A DNA stretch of 64,000 nt from Prevotella sp. (lineage in GTDB: Bacteria > Bacteroidota > Bacteroidia > Bacteroidales > Bacteroidaceae). Location of the stretch: the NCBI GenBank assembly GCA_017462915.1, contig JAFTQG010000044.1, forward strand, positions 48,699 through 112,698. Direction: 5' to 3'. This document shows positions 53,017-61,851 of this stretch, one piece after another (position 1 is the first letter of the stretch; each line of letters opens with the position of its first letter). Made by a program: the position numbers and the translations under genes. The notes under the pieces are model-generated. The model searched no databases and was not told the origin of the DNA. It worked only from the letters and a program-made list of their open reading frames with translations.

Positions 53017-55452
53017 TTATATATTGGCAATGGACATCACATTGGCAAACACGCCGGCGGCTGTGACTGACGCTCCTGCTCCATAGCCTTGTATAAGCAT
53101 AGGATATTCCTTGTAGCGCTCCGTTGTCAGCAATACTATGTTGTTGGAACCGGCAAGTTTGAAGAACGGATGGTCGTGCGGCACTTTCTGTAAAGACACA
53201 CTCGTCTTGCCGTCTTCGAGCCTTGCGACAAAACGCCATCTCATGTTGTTCTCTTCCATGACTTTGCGCTCAGCCTCAAACTGCCCGTCGAGCTCAGGGA
53301 GCTTCTTCCAGAAGTCATCAACACTGCCCTCGAAGTATTCTTCCGGGACAAAGAGATGCTTCTCGACATCCTCCTGCTCGACCTTATATCCTGCCTCCCG
53401 TGCCAGAATGACAAGTTTGCGGACCACATCCATGCCTGAAAGGTCTATGCGTGGGTCCGGCTCTGAGTAACCTTCCACACTTGCACGGCGCACTGTCTCC
53501 GAGAATGGGACATCTGCGGAAAGCTCGTTGAAGATGAAATTCAGCGTTCCGGACAGCACGGCCTCAATCTTCAGTATGCGGTCGCCGGAATGTACGAGGT
53601 CGTTGATTGTGCCGATGATAGGCAGGCCTGCACCGACATTCGTTTCAAAATGGAACTTCACGCCATGGGCGAGAGCCGTCTCTTTAAGTCTCTTGTAGTT
53701 GTTGTATGTTGACGATGCCGCGATTTTATTACATGCAACCACACTGACATTGTGTTCAAGAAGGGATTGGTACAGCTTTGATACCTCAATGGAGGCCGTG
53801 CAGTCGACGAAGACGCTGTTGAAGATGTTCATCTTCAGGATGCCTTCAAGCATTTTCCGCGCATTGCTCGGCTCTGCCTTGTCGAGCTGTTCGCGGTAGG
53901 TCTGTAGGTCTATGCCGTCACGTGAGAAGATAGCCTTCTTGGAAGATGCTATTCCTACCACGTTGAGATTCAGACGGCTGTTCTTCTTCAGTATCTCCTG
54001 CTGGTCCCTTATCTGCTCTATCAGTTTGCCTCCCACGGTGCCGACGCCGCAGATGAAGATATTGAGCACCTTGTATTCAGACAGGAAAAAGGAGTCGTGT
54101 ATGACATTAAGGGACTTGCGGAGGAACTGCTCCTGGACGACAAACGAGATGTTTGTCTCTGACGCACCCTGTGCACAAGCTATGATGGAGATGCCGGAGC
54201 GTCCCAGCGCACCGAAAAGTTTGCCGGCAATGCCTGGGGTATGCTTCATGTTCTCGCCGACAATGGCAATCGTGGCAAGGCCGCTTTCCGCCGACATAGG
54301 ATACATGGCGCCTGTCTCTATCTCCTTTGCGAACTCGTTGTTGAGGACAGTCACTGCACGCTCTGCGTCATTGTCCTGTACACCTATTGATGTAGAGTTC
54401 TCTGACGAAGCCTGGGAGACAAGGAAAACGGAGATGCCCTGCTCGGCAAGGGCTGTGAAGATGCGGCGGTTGACACCGATGACACCTACCATAGAGAGGC
54501 CCGTCACCGTTATGAGTGTTGTCCCCTTGATGCTGGAGATGCCTTTTATCGGCTTGTTGTCGTCGTCGACTTTGTTCTTTATGAGTGTCCCCGGGTGCTG
54601 CGGATTGAATGTGTTCTTTACCCTGATTGGGATGTTCTTGACGCAGACGGGATAGATTGTCGGAGGGTATATGACCTTTGCGCCGAAGTTGCACAGCTCC
54701 ATGGCCTCTATGAAAGAGAGCTGATTGATGGTGTAGGCTGCAGGTATGACCTTCGGGTCTGCTGTCATGAAGCCGTCGACATCTGTCCATATCTCAAGGA
54801 CTTCAGCACCGAGCGCAGCGGCAATAATGGATGCCGTGTAGTCTGAGCCGCCACGACCGAGATTCGTCGTCTCGCCGTTGTCCTTGTCCATGGATATGAA
54901 ACCGGGCACGAGGGATATGTGCGGAAGGTCGGCAAAGGTCTTCTTGACAAGCCTGTTAGTCAGCTCTGAATCGAGGATGTGCTTGCCGTTCTTTGATGCA
55001 GTCTTGATAAAGTCGCGTGAGTCAAACCAGTGTGCGCCCTCTATAAGCGTCGCCACAATCTGTGATGACAGACGCTCGCCGTAAGAAACGATGGCATCCT
55101 GGGTCTTTGGAGAAAGATCGTGTATAAGGTATACGCCGGAATAGATGGAGCGCAACTGCTCGAGCAGTGCGTCTACAGTACAGAAAAGCTTTTCCCTATT
55201 CCTTGAATCCGTGATGATAGTGTCTATCATTTTATGATGGCGGTCAACCATCGCGTCAAACTCCTGCTTCCACTCTTCCTTGCCGTCTACAGCAAGTCGT
55301 GATGTAAGAAGGAGTTTGTCTGTTATGCCGCCGAGGGCACTGACAACAACCACTACAGGCTGCTCTGCGGCAGCACGGAGCACAATCCTCTTCAGGCTGA
55401 GGATACTTTCAACGGAACCGACACTCGTTCCGCCAAATTTCAATACTTTCAT
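53017..55452 (-). CDS. thrA: Bifunctional aspartate kinase / homoserine dehydrogenase
   Basis: ThrA carries out the first and third steps of threonine synthesis. The protein is 811 residues: aspartate kinase ([31 protein letters not shown]), two ACT domains near 315-460 for feedback, and homoserine dehydrogenase from about 470 (NIFICGVGTVGGKLIEQI as the NAD(P) loop). KIEAVLSGTLNFIFNEL and YSEPDPRIDLSGMDVVRKLVIL are the dehydrogenase signatures. It heads an operon with the PgmI-like gene (14 bp) and thrC. A 5' leader of about 180 nt with strong pairing precedes it. Confidence 0.97.
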   Translation of the reverse strand: MKVLKFGGTSVGSVESILSLKRIVLRAAAEQPVVVVVSALGGITDKLLLTSRLAVDGKEEWKQEFDAMVDRHHKMIDTIITDSRNREKLFCTVDALLEQLRSIYSGVYLIHDLSPKTQDAIVSYGERLSSQIVATLIEGAHWFDSRDFIKTASKNGKHILDSELTNRLVKKTFADLPHISLVPGFISMDKDNGETTNLGRGGSDYTASIIAAALGAEVLEIWTDVDGFMTADPKVIPAAYTINQLSFIEAMELCNFGAKVIYPPTIYPVCVKNIPIRVKNTFNPQHPGTLIKNKVDDDNKPIKGISSIKGTTLITVTGLSMVGVIGVNRRIFTALAEQGISVFLVSQASSENSTSIGVQDNDAERAVTVLNNEFAKEIETGAMYPMSAESGLATIAIVGENMKHTPGIAGKLFGALGRSGISIIACAQGASETNISFVVQEQFLRKSLNVIHDSFFLSEYKVLNIFICGVGTVGGKLIEQIRDQQEILKKNSRLNLNVVGIASSKKAIFSRDGIDLQTYREQLDKAEPSNARKMLEGILKMNIFNSVFVDCTASIEVSKLYQSLLEHNVSVVACNKIAASSTYNNYKRLKETALAHGVKFHFETNVGAGLPIIGTINDLVHSGDRILKIEAVLSGTLNFIFNELSADVPFSETVRRASVEGYSEPDPRIDLSGMDVVRKLVILAREAGYKVEQEDVEKHLFVPEEYFEGSVDDFWKKLPELDGQFEAERKVMEENNMRWRFVARLEDGKTSVSLQKVPHDHPFFKLAGSNNIVLLTTERYKEYPMLIQGYGAGASVTAAGVFANVMSIANI

Positions 55453-55468
55453 CAGTTATTCATGTTTT

Positions 55469-55617
55469 AGTCTGCTTTCATCCCCCCGCTACGTAAGAGG
55501 GGACAGAGACGATTTGACATCCGAGCAAACACAGGCTCTGTAGTGTCCTCGCTCAAGACCTCAAGACAAAAGAGGCTCTTTCCGCGTAAAACAGACTGCA
55601 AAGGCGGGCTTCACCCG
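55469..55617 (-). promoter_or_regulatory. Structured leader of the thr operon, candidate cis-regulatory RNA
   Basis: On the transcript, hairpin CGGG-TGAAG-CCCG comes first (55605-55617). Then AGTCTGTTTT (55588-55597) pairs with AAAGCAGACT (55469-55478), closing a multi-branched loop. Inside are CCTC/GAGG, GAGC...GACAC with GTGTTTGCTC, and CCCC/GGGG stems. I found no leader peptide rich in Thr or Ile codons and no match to a riboswitch class I know. Confidence 0.5.
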
Positions 55618-55635
55618 ATTAATGATAATTTTGTG

Positions 55636-55643
55636 CAAATATA
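55636..55643 (-). promoter_or_regulatory. -7 box of the thr operon
   Basis: TATATTTG on the minus strand. Transcription would start near 55629, giving the leader described above. Confidence 0.55.
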
Positions 55644-55790
55644 CTAATAATTTTTCAAGAAACGATGTTTTTCTTTCATTAAATGTACAATTTATTCATT
55701 TTTTAGTATTATTGTTGTTGCCCTGTTGGATGTTTCTGCAACTCAAACATTTTTACTGATATTGCCACTCTTATTTAGTGACGTCCTAAA

Positions 55791-55864
55791 GTGTGACGTT
55801 TCATATTTCCAAGTGTCACATTTTACAACATGAAACGTCACCTTTCGTGTGGTAAAAGGTGACC
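55791..55864. repeat. GGTGACC/GTGACGTTTCA inverted repeat, copy 3
   Basis: GTGTGACGTTTCAT faces ATGAAACGTCACCTTT, and GTAAAAGGTGACC follows. It lies in the 579-bp thrA-folD gap. Between it and the thr promoter I see only AT-rich sequence. Confidence 0.6.
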
Positions 55865-55946
55865 TCTGTAAAGCGTTGTAAATCAATATACTTTTACGGC
55901 AGAACGCACAGAATATTGCAGACAAATTTCACAGAAATAGAAAAGA

Positions 55947-55981
55947 TTTAGACTCAGTGAAGATACTCCACTGAGCCTAAA
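55947..55981 (-). terminator. Terminator of folD
   Basis: TTTAGGCTCAGTG and CACTGAGTCTAAA (minus-strand reading) form a 13-position stem with one G-T wobble around a 9-nt loop, then TCTTTTCT. Confidence 0.75.
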
Positions 55982-56031
55982 CAAACAATACCCTTAGCTT
56001 TTATATTATTCTGTATCTTAATGCTTTATGC

Positions 56032-56913
56032 TTATTTGTAAAATTCTTTCTTTCCTGCGGAGAGAGTGTTTTTCATAAGCGAGCAAATAGTCATCGGACC
56101 TACACCGCCAGGTACAGGAGTGATGAATGAACATTTCTCTGCAACCTCATCAAACTTCACGTCTCCTGTGAGCTTGAAGCCTGATTTGCGTGTAGAGTCC
56201 GGCACGCGAGTTGTGCCGACATCGACAATCACAGCACCGTCTTTTACCATATCAGCAGTAACGAAATTTGGACTGCCTATTGCTGCAATGATGATGTCTG
56301 CCTCACGACACTCTTTCTTCAAGTCTGCCGAATGGGAGTGGCATACGGTGACAGTAGAGTCGCCGTATTGCTTTTGCATCATGAGCTGTGCCATAGGTTT
56401 GCCTACAATGTTTGAACGGCCGAGGACTACACATTTCTTTCCGCTTGTCTCGATATTGTAACGCTTCAGCAGAGTTATGATGCCAAGTGGTGTGGCAGAA
56501 ATGAAACATGGGAGTCCGATAGCCATGCGGCCGACATTTATAGGATGGAATCCGTCGACGTCCTTCTTGTAGTCTATGGCTTCGATGACTTTCTGCTCAT
56601 TGATATGTTTCGGCAGAGGAAGCTGCACGATGAATCCGTCAACATCCTCATCCTTGTTGAGTTTGTCCACACACTCAAGCAATTCCTGCTCTGTGATATC
56701 ATCCTCATAGCGTATCAATGTCGACTTGAATCCACAAGCCTCGCAGGCGAGAACCTTGTTCTTCACATAAGTCTCGGAACCTCCGTCGTGTCCTACAAGC
56801 ACTGCGGCAAGATGCGGTTGCTTGCCGCCTTTTGCCATAATGTCCTTTACCTCTTCTGCAATCTCAGCCTTTATGGCTGTGGCTGTTGCCTTTCCGTCTA
56901 TTAACTGGTACAT
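56032..56913 (-). CDS. folD: Methylenetetrahydrofolate dehydrogenase / cyclohydrolase
   Basis: FolD interconverts methylene-, methenyl- and formyl-tetrahydrofolate. The protein is 293 residues. [15 protein letters not shown] near residues 49-63 contains the catalytic Tyr and Lys. [13 protein letters not shown] near 97-109, [15 protein letters not shown] (usually P-C-T-P-x-G; here Ser-Ala replace part of it), [16 protein letters not shown] as the NADP loop, and [11 protein letters not shown] near the end follow the family order. Confidence 0.95.
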   Translation of the reverse strand: MYQLIDGKATATAIKAEIAEEVKDIMAKGGKQPHLAAVLVGHDGGSETYVKNKVLACEACGFKSTLIRYEDDITEQELLECVDKLNKDEDVDGFIVQLPLPKHINEQKVIEAIDYKKDVDGFHPINVGRMAIGLPCFISATPLGIITLLKRYNIETSGKKCVVLGRSNIVGKPMAQLMMQKQYGDSTVTVCHSHSADLKKECREADIIIAAIGSPNFVTADMVKDGAVIVDVGTTRVPDSTRKSGFKLTGDVKFDEVAEKCSFITPVPGGVGPMTICSLMKNTLSAGKKEFYK

Positions 56914-56934
56914 TGAAGTGAAAATAAATTAAGA

Positions 56935-56960
56935 TGCGTTGCCGCGTATACGGCAACGCA
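56935..56960 (-). terminator. Hairpin between ffh and folD
   Basis: TGCGTTGCCG and CGGCAACGCA form a perfect 10-bp stem with a 6-nt loop. On the minus strand it is followed by TCTTAATTTATTTTC. It lies 11 bp past the ffh stop and 21 bp before the folD ATG, so it may end ffh or reduce read-through into folD. Confidence 0.65.
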
Positions 56961-56971
56961 CACATATAATG

Positions 56972-58321
56972 TTATCGTCTCATATTTTTCATTGCATTGG
57001 CCATTGCCATCATCTTGCCCGGTCCCATGCCCGTCACCATTTTCATCATCTTGCGTGTCTGGTCGAACTGTTTGAGCAGGCGGTTTACCTCCTGTATGTC
57101 TGTGCCAGAACCTTTTGCTATGCGCTGGCGGCGTGACTGGTTGATGATGTCCGGATTTTCGCGTTCCTTTGGTGTCATAGAACCGATGATGGCTTCTATG
57201 TTCTTGAATGGGTCTTCAGGTATCTCTATATCTTTGATGGCCTTTCCTACACCAGGAATCATTGCGGCAAGGTCTTTCACATTGCCCATCTTCTTCACTT
57301 GCTGAATCTGGCTCAGGAAGTCATTGAAGTCAAACTTGTTCTTACGTATCTTCTTCTCAAGACGCTTTGCTTCTTCTTCATCAAACTGCTGCTGGGCACG
57401 CTCCACGAGAGAGACAACGTCACCCATGCCGAGGATACGGTCGGCCATACGCTCAGGATGGAAGACATCGAAAGCCTCCATCTTCTCACCAGTGCCGATG
57501 AACTTTATAGGCTTGTCGACGACGGCACGTACAGACAGGGCTGCACCGCCACGTGTGTCACCGTCCAGCTTTGTGAGGATAACACCGTCTATTTCAAGTC
57601 TTTCATTAAAGGTCTTTGCTGTAGCAACAGCCTCCTGACCGATCATCGCATCAATGACGAGGAGTGTCTCGTCTGGATTTACAGCATCTTTGATGTTCCT
57701 GATCTGAACCATCAGTTCTTCATCTATGGACTGACGTCCCGCTGTATCGATAATGACGATGTCATTGCCGTTAAGACGTGCATGATTGATGGCTGCCTTT
57801 GCAACAGCAACAGGGTCTGTGGCACCAGCCTCTATATAGCACGGCACCTCTACTTGCTCGGCAAGTACACGGAGCTGTTCCATGGCGGCAGGACGGAATG
57901 TATCGCAGGCAGCGAGCAACGGATGCCTGTGCTGCTTGGACTTCAGCATCAGGGCAAGCTTTCCCGACATGGTTGTCTTACCTGCACCGTTAAGACCTGC
58001 CATCAGAATGACAGCAGGATGTCCAGGAGTAGATTCCAGTTTCAGGTCTGTAGCCTTTCCTCCCATCAGTGCCGCCAGCTCGTCATGAACCACCTTGACC
58101 ATCAGTTCGCCAGGCTTGATGGCTGTCAGCACATTCATGCCCAATGCCTTCTGCTTAACGGTATCAGTAAAAGTCTTCGCTACCTTATAGTTGACATCGG
58201 CATCAAGAAGCGCACGACGTACATCTTTAAGCGTTTCCGCTACGTTGATTTCGGTGATTTTCCCTTCACCCTTCAGTATCTTGAACGACCTTTCCAGACG
58301 TTCATTCAAGTTCTCAAACAT
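56972..58321 (-). CDS. ffh: Signal recognition particle protein Ffh
   Basis: Ffh binds 4.5S RNA and signal sequences and docks on FtsY. The protein is 449 residues: N domain (1 to about 88), G domain with P-loop GLNGAGKTTMSGKLA near 108-122, DTFRPAAMEQL near 140-150, DTAGRQ near 192-197 and TKLDGDTRGGAALS near 249-262. The M domain from about 300 is Met-rich and ends MGPGKMMAMANAMKNMRR. The SGxxGKT-type loop has Ala in place of Val/Ser (GAGKTT), also seen in other Ffh proteins. -7 box at 58354. Confidence 0.97.
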   Translation of the reverse strand: MFENLNERLERSFKILKGEGKITEINVAETLKDVRRALLDADVNYKVAKTFTDTVKQKALGMNVLTAIKPGELMVKVVHDELAALMGGKATDLKLESTPGHPAVILMAGLNGAGKTTMSGKLALMLKSKQHRHPLLAACDTFRPAAMEQLRVLAEQVEVPCYIEAGATDPVAVAKAAINHARLNGNDIVIIDTAGRQSIDEELMVQIRNIKDAVNPDETLLVIDAMIGQEAVATAKTFNERLEIDGVILTKLDGDTRGGAALSVRAVVDKPIKFIGTGEKMEAFDVFHPERMADRILGMGDVVSLVERAQQQFDEEEAKRLEKKIRKNKFDFNDFLSQIQQVKKMGNVKDLAAMIPGVGKAIKDIEIPEDPFKNIEAIIGSMTPKERENPDIINQSRRQRIAKGSGTDIQEVNRLLKQFDQTRKMMKMVTGMGPGKMMAMANAMKNMRR

Positions 58322-58353
58322 ATTTATCTATTATTGTGTTATTTTCTAAAGTG

Positions 58354-58361
58354 CAAAGATA
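58354..58361 (-). promoter_or_regulatory. -7 box of ffh
   Basis: TATCTTTG on the minus strand, about 33 bp before the ATG at 58321. Confidence 0.6.
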
Positions 58362-58622
58362 CAAAAATAATTTAATAACAGACAGTTGCAAATTCAGATT
58401 TTAAGTTACTATAACAAAATGTTGTCGCAAATCTGTTAATGATTCTTATTTCTGTCTATAATTGGTAATACAACAATATTGTCATCTCATTGTTCTTTAG
58501 ATGGTATTTTTACTATATTCATTTTTTGCGAACGAAATAATATACCTCTTGATTTTATGACATTTATTGTTAAGTTTATGTATAAAAATCCCAAAAGTCA
58601 GTAATAATACAGAAAAAATCAG

Positions 58623-58630
58623 TACCTTTG
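58623..58630 (+). promoter_or_regulatory. -7 box of mnmE, upstream of the inserted element
   Basis: TACCTTTG. Transcription would begin near 58637 and run through the whole MITE-like element (58661-58850) before reaching the mnmE ATG. The AT-rich stretch 58362-58622 shows nothing else. Confidence 0.55.
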
Positions 58631-58660
58631 TCATTCACAGGCTGTAATGTTTTCAGCCTG

Positions 58661-58850
58661 ATAACTGAGTCACAAAAATTAATGTATAGTATAAAGCTTG
58701 GTTATTTTTGAGATGTTTTCGTCTTGGAACGAGGGCTATGTGACTGAGAGACAAGGCAAAAACAACCAAAAAGAACAAGGTTTATACATACAAGATGTAA
58801 GTGCTTGCTTTACCATGGATTGTATCGTTTAATTTTTGTGACTTACTTAT
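58661..58850. mobile_element. MITE-like element in the mnmE leader
   Basis: The 22-bp ends (58661-58682 and 58829-58850) are inverted repeats matching at 20 of 22 positions; the inner 15 bp, AGTCACAAAAATTAA and its complement, are perfect. The 190-bp element has no open frame for a transposase. A second copy is cut by the left window edge (1-57). I see no clear target-site duplication. Its right end is 9 bp before the mnmE ATG. Confidence 0.7.
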
Positions 58851-58859
58851 ATTCAACTT

Positions 58860-60140
58860 ATGCCAATGAAAACAATATGCGCAATATGTACAGCACAAGG
58901 TGGTGCTATCGGAATCGTCAGAGTATCAGGTCCAGAGGCAATATCTGCGGTGAATAATATTTTCAGCAAAGATATCTCCTCGGCAGATGGCTATACCATG
59001 CATTATGGACATATATTGGATATAGATGATGTAATCATCACTTTATGTCGTGCGCCACGGAGCTATACAGGCGAAGATACAGTAGAAATATCGTGCCACG
59101 GCTCAAGCTATATCCTCCAACAGGTGCTGCAACTTCTTGTAGACAACGGATGTGCGTTGGCTGGGCCAGGTGAGTTTACACAGCGTGCATTCCTTAACGG
59201 CAAGATGGATCTCTCTCAAGCAGAGGCTGTCGCAGATCTCATTGCATCGCAAAATTCAGCACAGCATCATGTTGCAATGCAGCAGATGCGTGGCGGCATA
59301 TCGCTGAAATTGCGTGAGCTGCGTGACAAACTGCTGCATCTTACATCATTGCTTGAACTTGAACTTGACTTTTCGGACCATGAAGACCTTGAGTTTGCCG
59401 ATAGGGGAGAGCTGATGTCTCTTGCGCAACAAGTCTGCATGGAGATACGACATCTCTCGAATAGCTTTGCGCAAGGCAATGCTATAAAGAAAGGTATACC
59501 GGTTGCCATTATAGGTGCTCCTAACGTGGGAAAGTCAACATTGCTAAATGCTCTTCTTCGTGATGACCGCGCCATCGTTTCGGATATACAAGGTACAACA
59601 CGAGATGTCATCGAGGATACCATTACGATAGACGGCTATCTTTTCCGTTTTATAGATACAGCTGGTATCCGAAAGACCGACGACACTATTGAAAAGATGG
59701 GTATAGAGCGTTCTCTCAAGGCATCGGAAAAAGCACAGATTATCATCTTGCTGACCGAGCCTGATGTACCTTTTGCAGATATATGTCTTTCAGAAGGACA
59801 ACAAGTCATACGCATTGTAAACAAGACATCTGAATTTTCTGCACTGAATGGAGTAGGGATTGAGGAGCTTGAGCGTCAGCTTGTCGACTTTGTCAAGACC
59901 TCCGAGGCGGATACAAGTAATGCCTTGCTTATTACAAACCAGCGCCACAAAGCAGCTCTTGACCTCGCTCTCGATGACATCTGTCGCGCCATGGATGCCC
60001 TTAAGGCAGGTATAAGTGGAGACTTGGTGTCAGAAGACCTCCGACAGTGTATCACTCACCTGTCTGAGATTGTCGGTGGCGAAATCACTCCAGATGAAGT
60101 GCTCGGAAAGATTTTCTCGCATTTCTGTGTGGGAAAATAG
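58860..60140 (+). CDS. mnmE: tRNA modification GTPase MnmE
   Basis: With MnmG, MnmE makes the 5-carboxymethylaminomethyl group on wobble uridine of several tRNAs. The 426-residue protein is about 30-40 shorter than the family norm. The N-terminal folate-binding domain (TICAICTAQGGAIGIVRVSGPEA; RAPRSYTGEDTVEISCHG) is complete, and the embedded G domain has GAPNVGKST (near 219), TTRD and DTAGIRKT. The guanine-specificity motif reads NKTS instead of N-K-x-D, and the loop around it is where the length is lost. The C-terminus FCVGK keeps the invariant Cys. The start could be the second ATG at 58866. Confidence 0.94.
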   Translation: MPMKTICAICTAQGGAIGIVRVSGPEAISAVNNIFSKDISSADGYTMHYGHILDIDDVIITLCRAPRSYTGEDTVEISCHGSSYILQQVLQLLVDNGCALAGPGEFTQRAFLNGKMDLSQAEAVADLIASQNSAQHHVAMQQMRGGISLKLRELRDKLLHLTSLLELELDFSDHEDLEFADRGELMSLAQQVCMEIRHLSNSFAQGNAIKKGIPVAIIGAPNVGKSTLLNALLRDDRAIVSDIQGTTRDVIEDTITIDGYLFRFIDTAGIRKTDDTIEKMGIERSLKASEKAQIIILLTEPDVPFADICLSEGQQVIRIVNKTSEFSALNGVGIEELERQLVDFVKTSEADTSNALLITNQRHKAALDLALDDICRAMDALKAGISGDLVSEDLRQCITHLSEIVGGEITPDEVLGKIFSHFCVGK

Positions 60141-60293
60141 TTTTCTGCATCGGAAAGATGACAATTATGTCAGGTGGCAACTTCATACCAGAACCACGTC
60201 CAAGAGACGGAAGGATATGGAAATTACTGAAAAAAATGACTTAAAATTTAAGATAACCAAAACCTCTGCCACAATCTTGCGTACCCCTTAGCG

Positions 60294-60301
60294 TAACTTT
60301 G
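60294..60301 (+). promoter_or_regulatory. -7 box of the WYL gene
   Basis: TAACTTTG ends 19 bp before the ATG at 60320. TGCGTA and GCGTAA nearby form a short direct repeat. It supports 60320 as the original start of the WYL gene. Confidence 0.6.
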
Positions 60302-60319
60302 CGGAAAAAATCTAAGAAT

Positions 60320-61258
60320 ATGGCTAACAATGATAGAGGGCAAACGCTGACAAGTAAATATGTCTGGGTGATAGAAACCATTTAACGCAGAAAGAAAATT
60401 TCATTCAAAGAACTGAATGAAAGATGGGTTGATGATATAGATATCAGTAGAGGTGTTGATATCCCTAAACGTACTTTCGATAATTGGAGATATGCTATCC
60501 AAGATATGTTTGGCATTATCATTTCAAATGAAAATAGAGGAGAATACCGCTATTTCATTGAGAACGAGGAGGACATTAGCAAAAATGGGCTTCGGTCATG
60601 GCTCTACAAAACATTTTGCGTCAGTAATGCTTTAGCTAACAGCCAAAGCATAAAAGACAGGATTATGCTGGAGTATGTGCCTTCTGGCCAAGAGTACCTA
60701 CAAGCAATCATTGAAGCGATGAAGGAAAACCGTGTCCTGAACATTACGCATTACAACTATTGGAAAGGTCAAGAGTATAATTTCGACGTTCAGCCTTACT
60801 GTGTAAAACTGTTCCGTCAGCGGTGGTACCTGATTGGGAGAAGCACTTATACGTATTTCTATGAACAAGGACCAAGAATTTATTCTCTTGACCGACTCAG
60901 ACATGTTCACGTAAAAGAAGAAACCTTTGATATGCCAAAAGATTGGGATGCAAAGGATTATTTTGCTGGATGCTATGGTATCATTGCAGGTCAGAACAAG
61001 GAAATAGAACCTATCAAACTGAAGGTGTCAGCAGGTCAGGCCAACTACATTCGCGATCTCCCAATGCATGAGTCACAGAAAGAAATTGAACGTAATGATG
61101 AATACAGCATCTTCACCTATCAAATGCGTAACACTTTCGACCTCTTGCAGGAATTGCTGTGGAATGGTGGGGATGTGGAGGTCCTTGAACCGGCAGCCTT
61201 GCGCAAGGACATGGCAAATATGGTTAAACGGATGTGGGACAAATACAAGAATGACTGA
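60320..61258 (+). pseudogene. WYL-domain transcriptional regulator with an in-frame stop at codon 22
   Basis: Reading from ATG 60320 gives MANNDRGQTLTSKYVWVIET-I and then TAA (60383-60385). The same frame then continues without a break for 291 codons: KKISFKELNERWVDDIDISRG and VPKR-like PKRTFDNWRYAIQDMFG complete the winged-helix part, and FRQRWYLIG (the W-Y-L motif) and ILEY...HYNYWKG form the WYL domain. WYL proteins are ligand-sensing regulators often found with phage-defence genes. With the stop, only the WYL part from ATG 60506 could be made; a C-to-T change (CAA to TAA) would explain it. It is first of a run with the exonuclease gene. Confidence 0.8.
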
Positions 61259-61261
61259 AAT

Positions 61262-61753
61262 ATGAAAGACTTTGCAGCAATAGATTTTGAGACTGCCAAC
61301 AATGAGCGCAGCAGCGTGTGCAGCATCGGTATCGTTATTGTTCGGAATGGTGAGATAGTGGACTCTTTCTACTCTCTAATCCAACCTGAGCCTAACTATT
61401 ATCATTATTGGTGCAGCCAGGTACATGGCTTGTGCTGTGATGACACAGACGAAGCTCCTATTTTCCCCGAAGTGTGGAAACAGATAGAACCAATGATTGA
61501 AGGTTTACCTCTTGTGGCACACAACAAGCCATTTGATGAAGGTTGCCTGAAAGCCGTGTTCCGTGTATATCAGATGGACTACCCTGACTATGAGTTTTAC
61601 GACACGCTGTGCGTCTCGCGCCGCAAGATGCCGGAACTGGAGAATCATCAGTTGCATACTGTGGCTGCTGCCTGTGGCTATCAGTTAGAGAATCATCACC
61701 ATGCTTTAGCCGATGCTGAAGCCTGTGCGTGGATTGCAAGAGAGATATTATAA
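61262..61753 (+). CDS. DEDDh 3'-5' exonuclease (DnaQ-like)
   Basis: The 163-residue protein is a compact single-domain exonuclease. Exo I FAAIDFETAN gives Asp8 and Glu10; Exo II LVAHNKPFDEG gives Asp92; Exo III HHHALADAEA gives His146 and Asp151. All five catalytic residues of the DEDDh class are present, so it should be active on DNA or RNA 3' ends. It starts 3 bp after the stop of the WYL gene, so it belongs to the same unit. Its substrate is unknown; single-domain relatives in Bacteroidota often lie beside WYL genes. Confidence 0.88.
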   Translation: MKDFAAIDFETANNERSSVCSIGIVIVRNGEIVDSFYSLIQPEPNYYHYWCSQVHGLCCDDTDEAPIFPEVWKQIEPMIEGLPLVAHNKPFDEGCLKAVFRVYQMDYPDYEFYDTLCVSRRKMPELENHQLHTVAAACGYQLENHHHALADAEACAWIAREIL

Positions 61754-61851
61754 TTCTAATGAATATAGCTATGATAGAAAAAGAATTGACTTTCCTTTCC
61801 TCTTACGGCAATATACTTGACGAACATTGTTGAAGTATTGCGGACTTTATC

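Noticed and set aside
55453-55643. Attenuation by a leader peptide at thrA
   Set aside because: No ATG-started frame with clustered Thr or Ile codons occurs in the leader.
57299-58375. 358-codon plus-strand frame opposite ffh
   Set aside because: Antisense to a certain gene; rich in Cys, His and Leu without motif.
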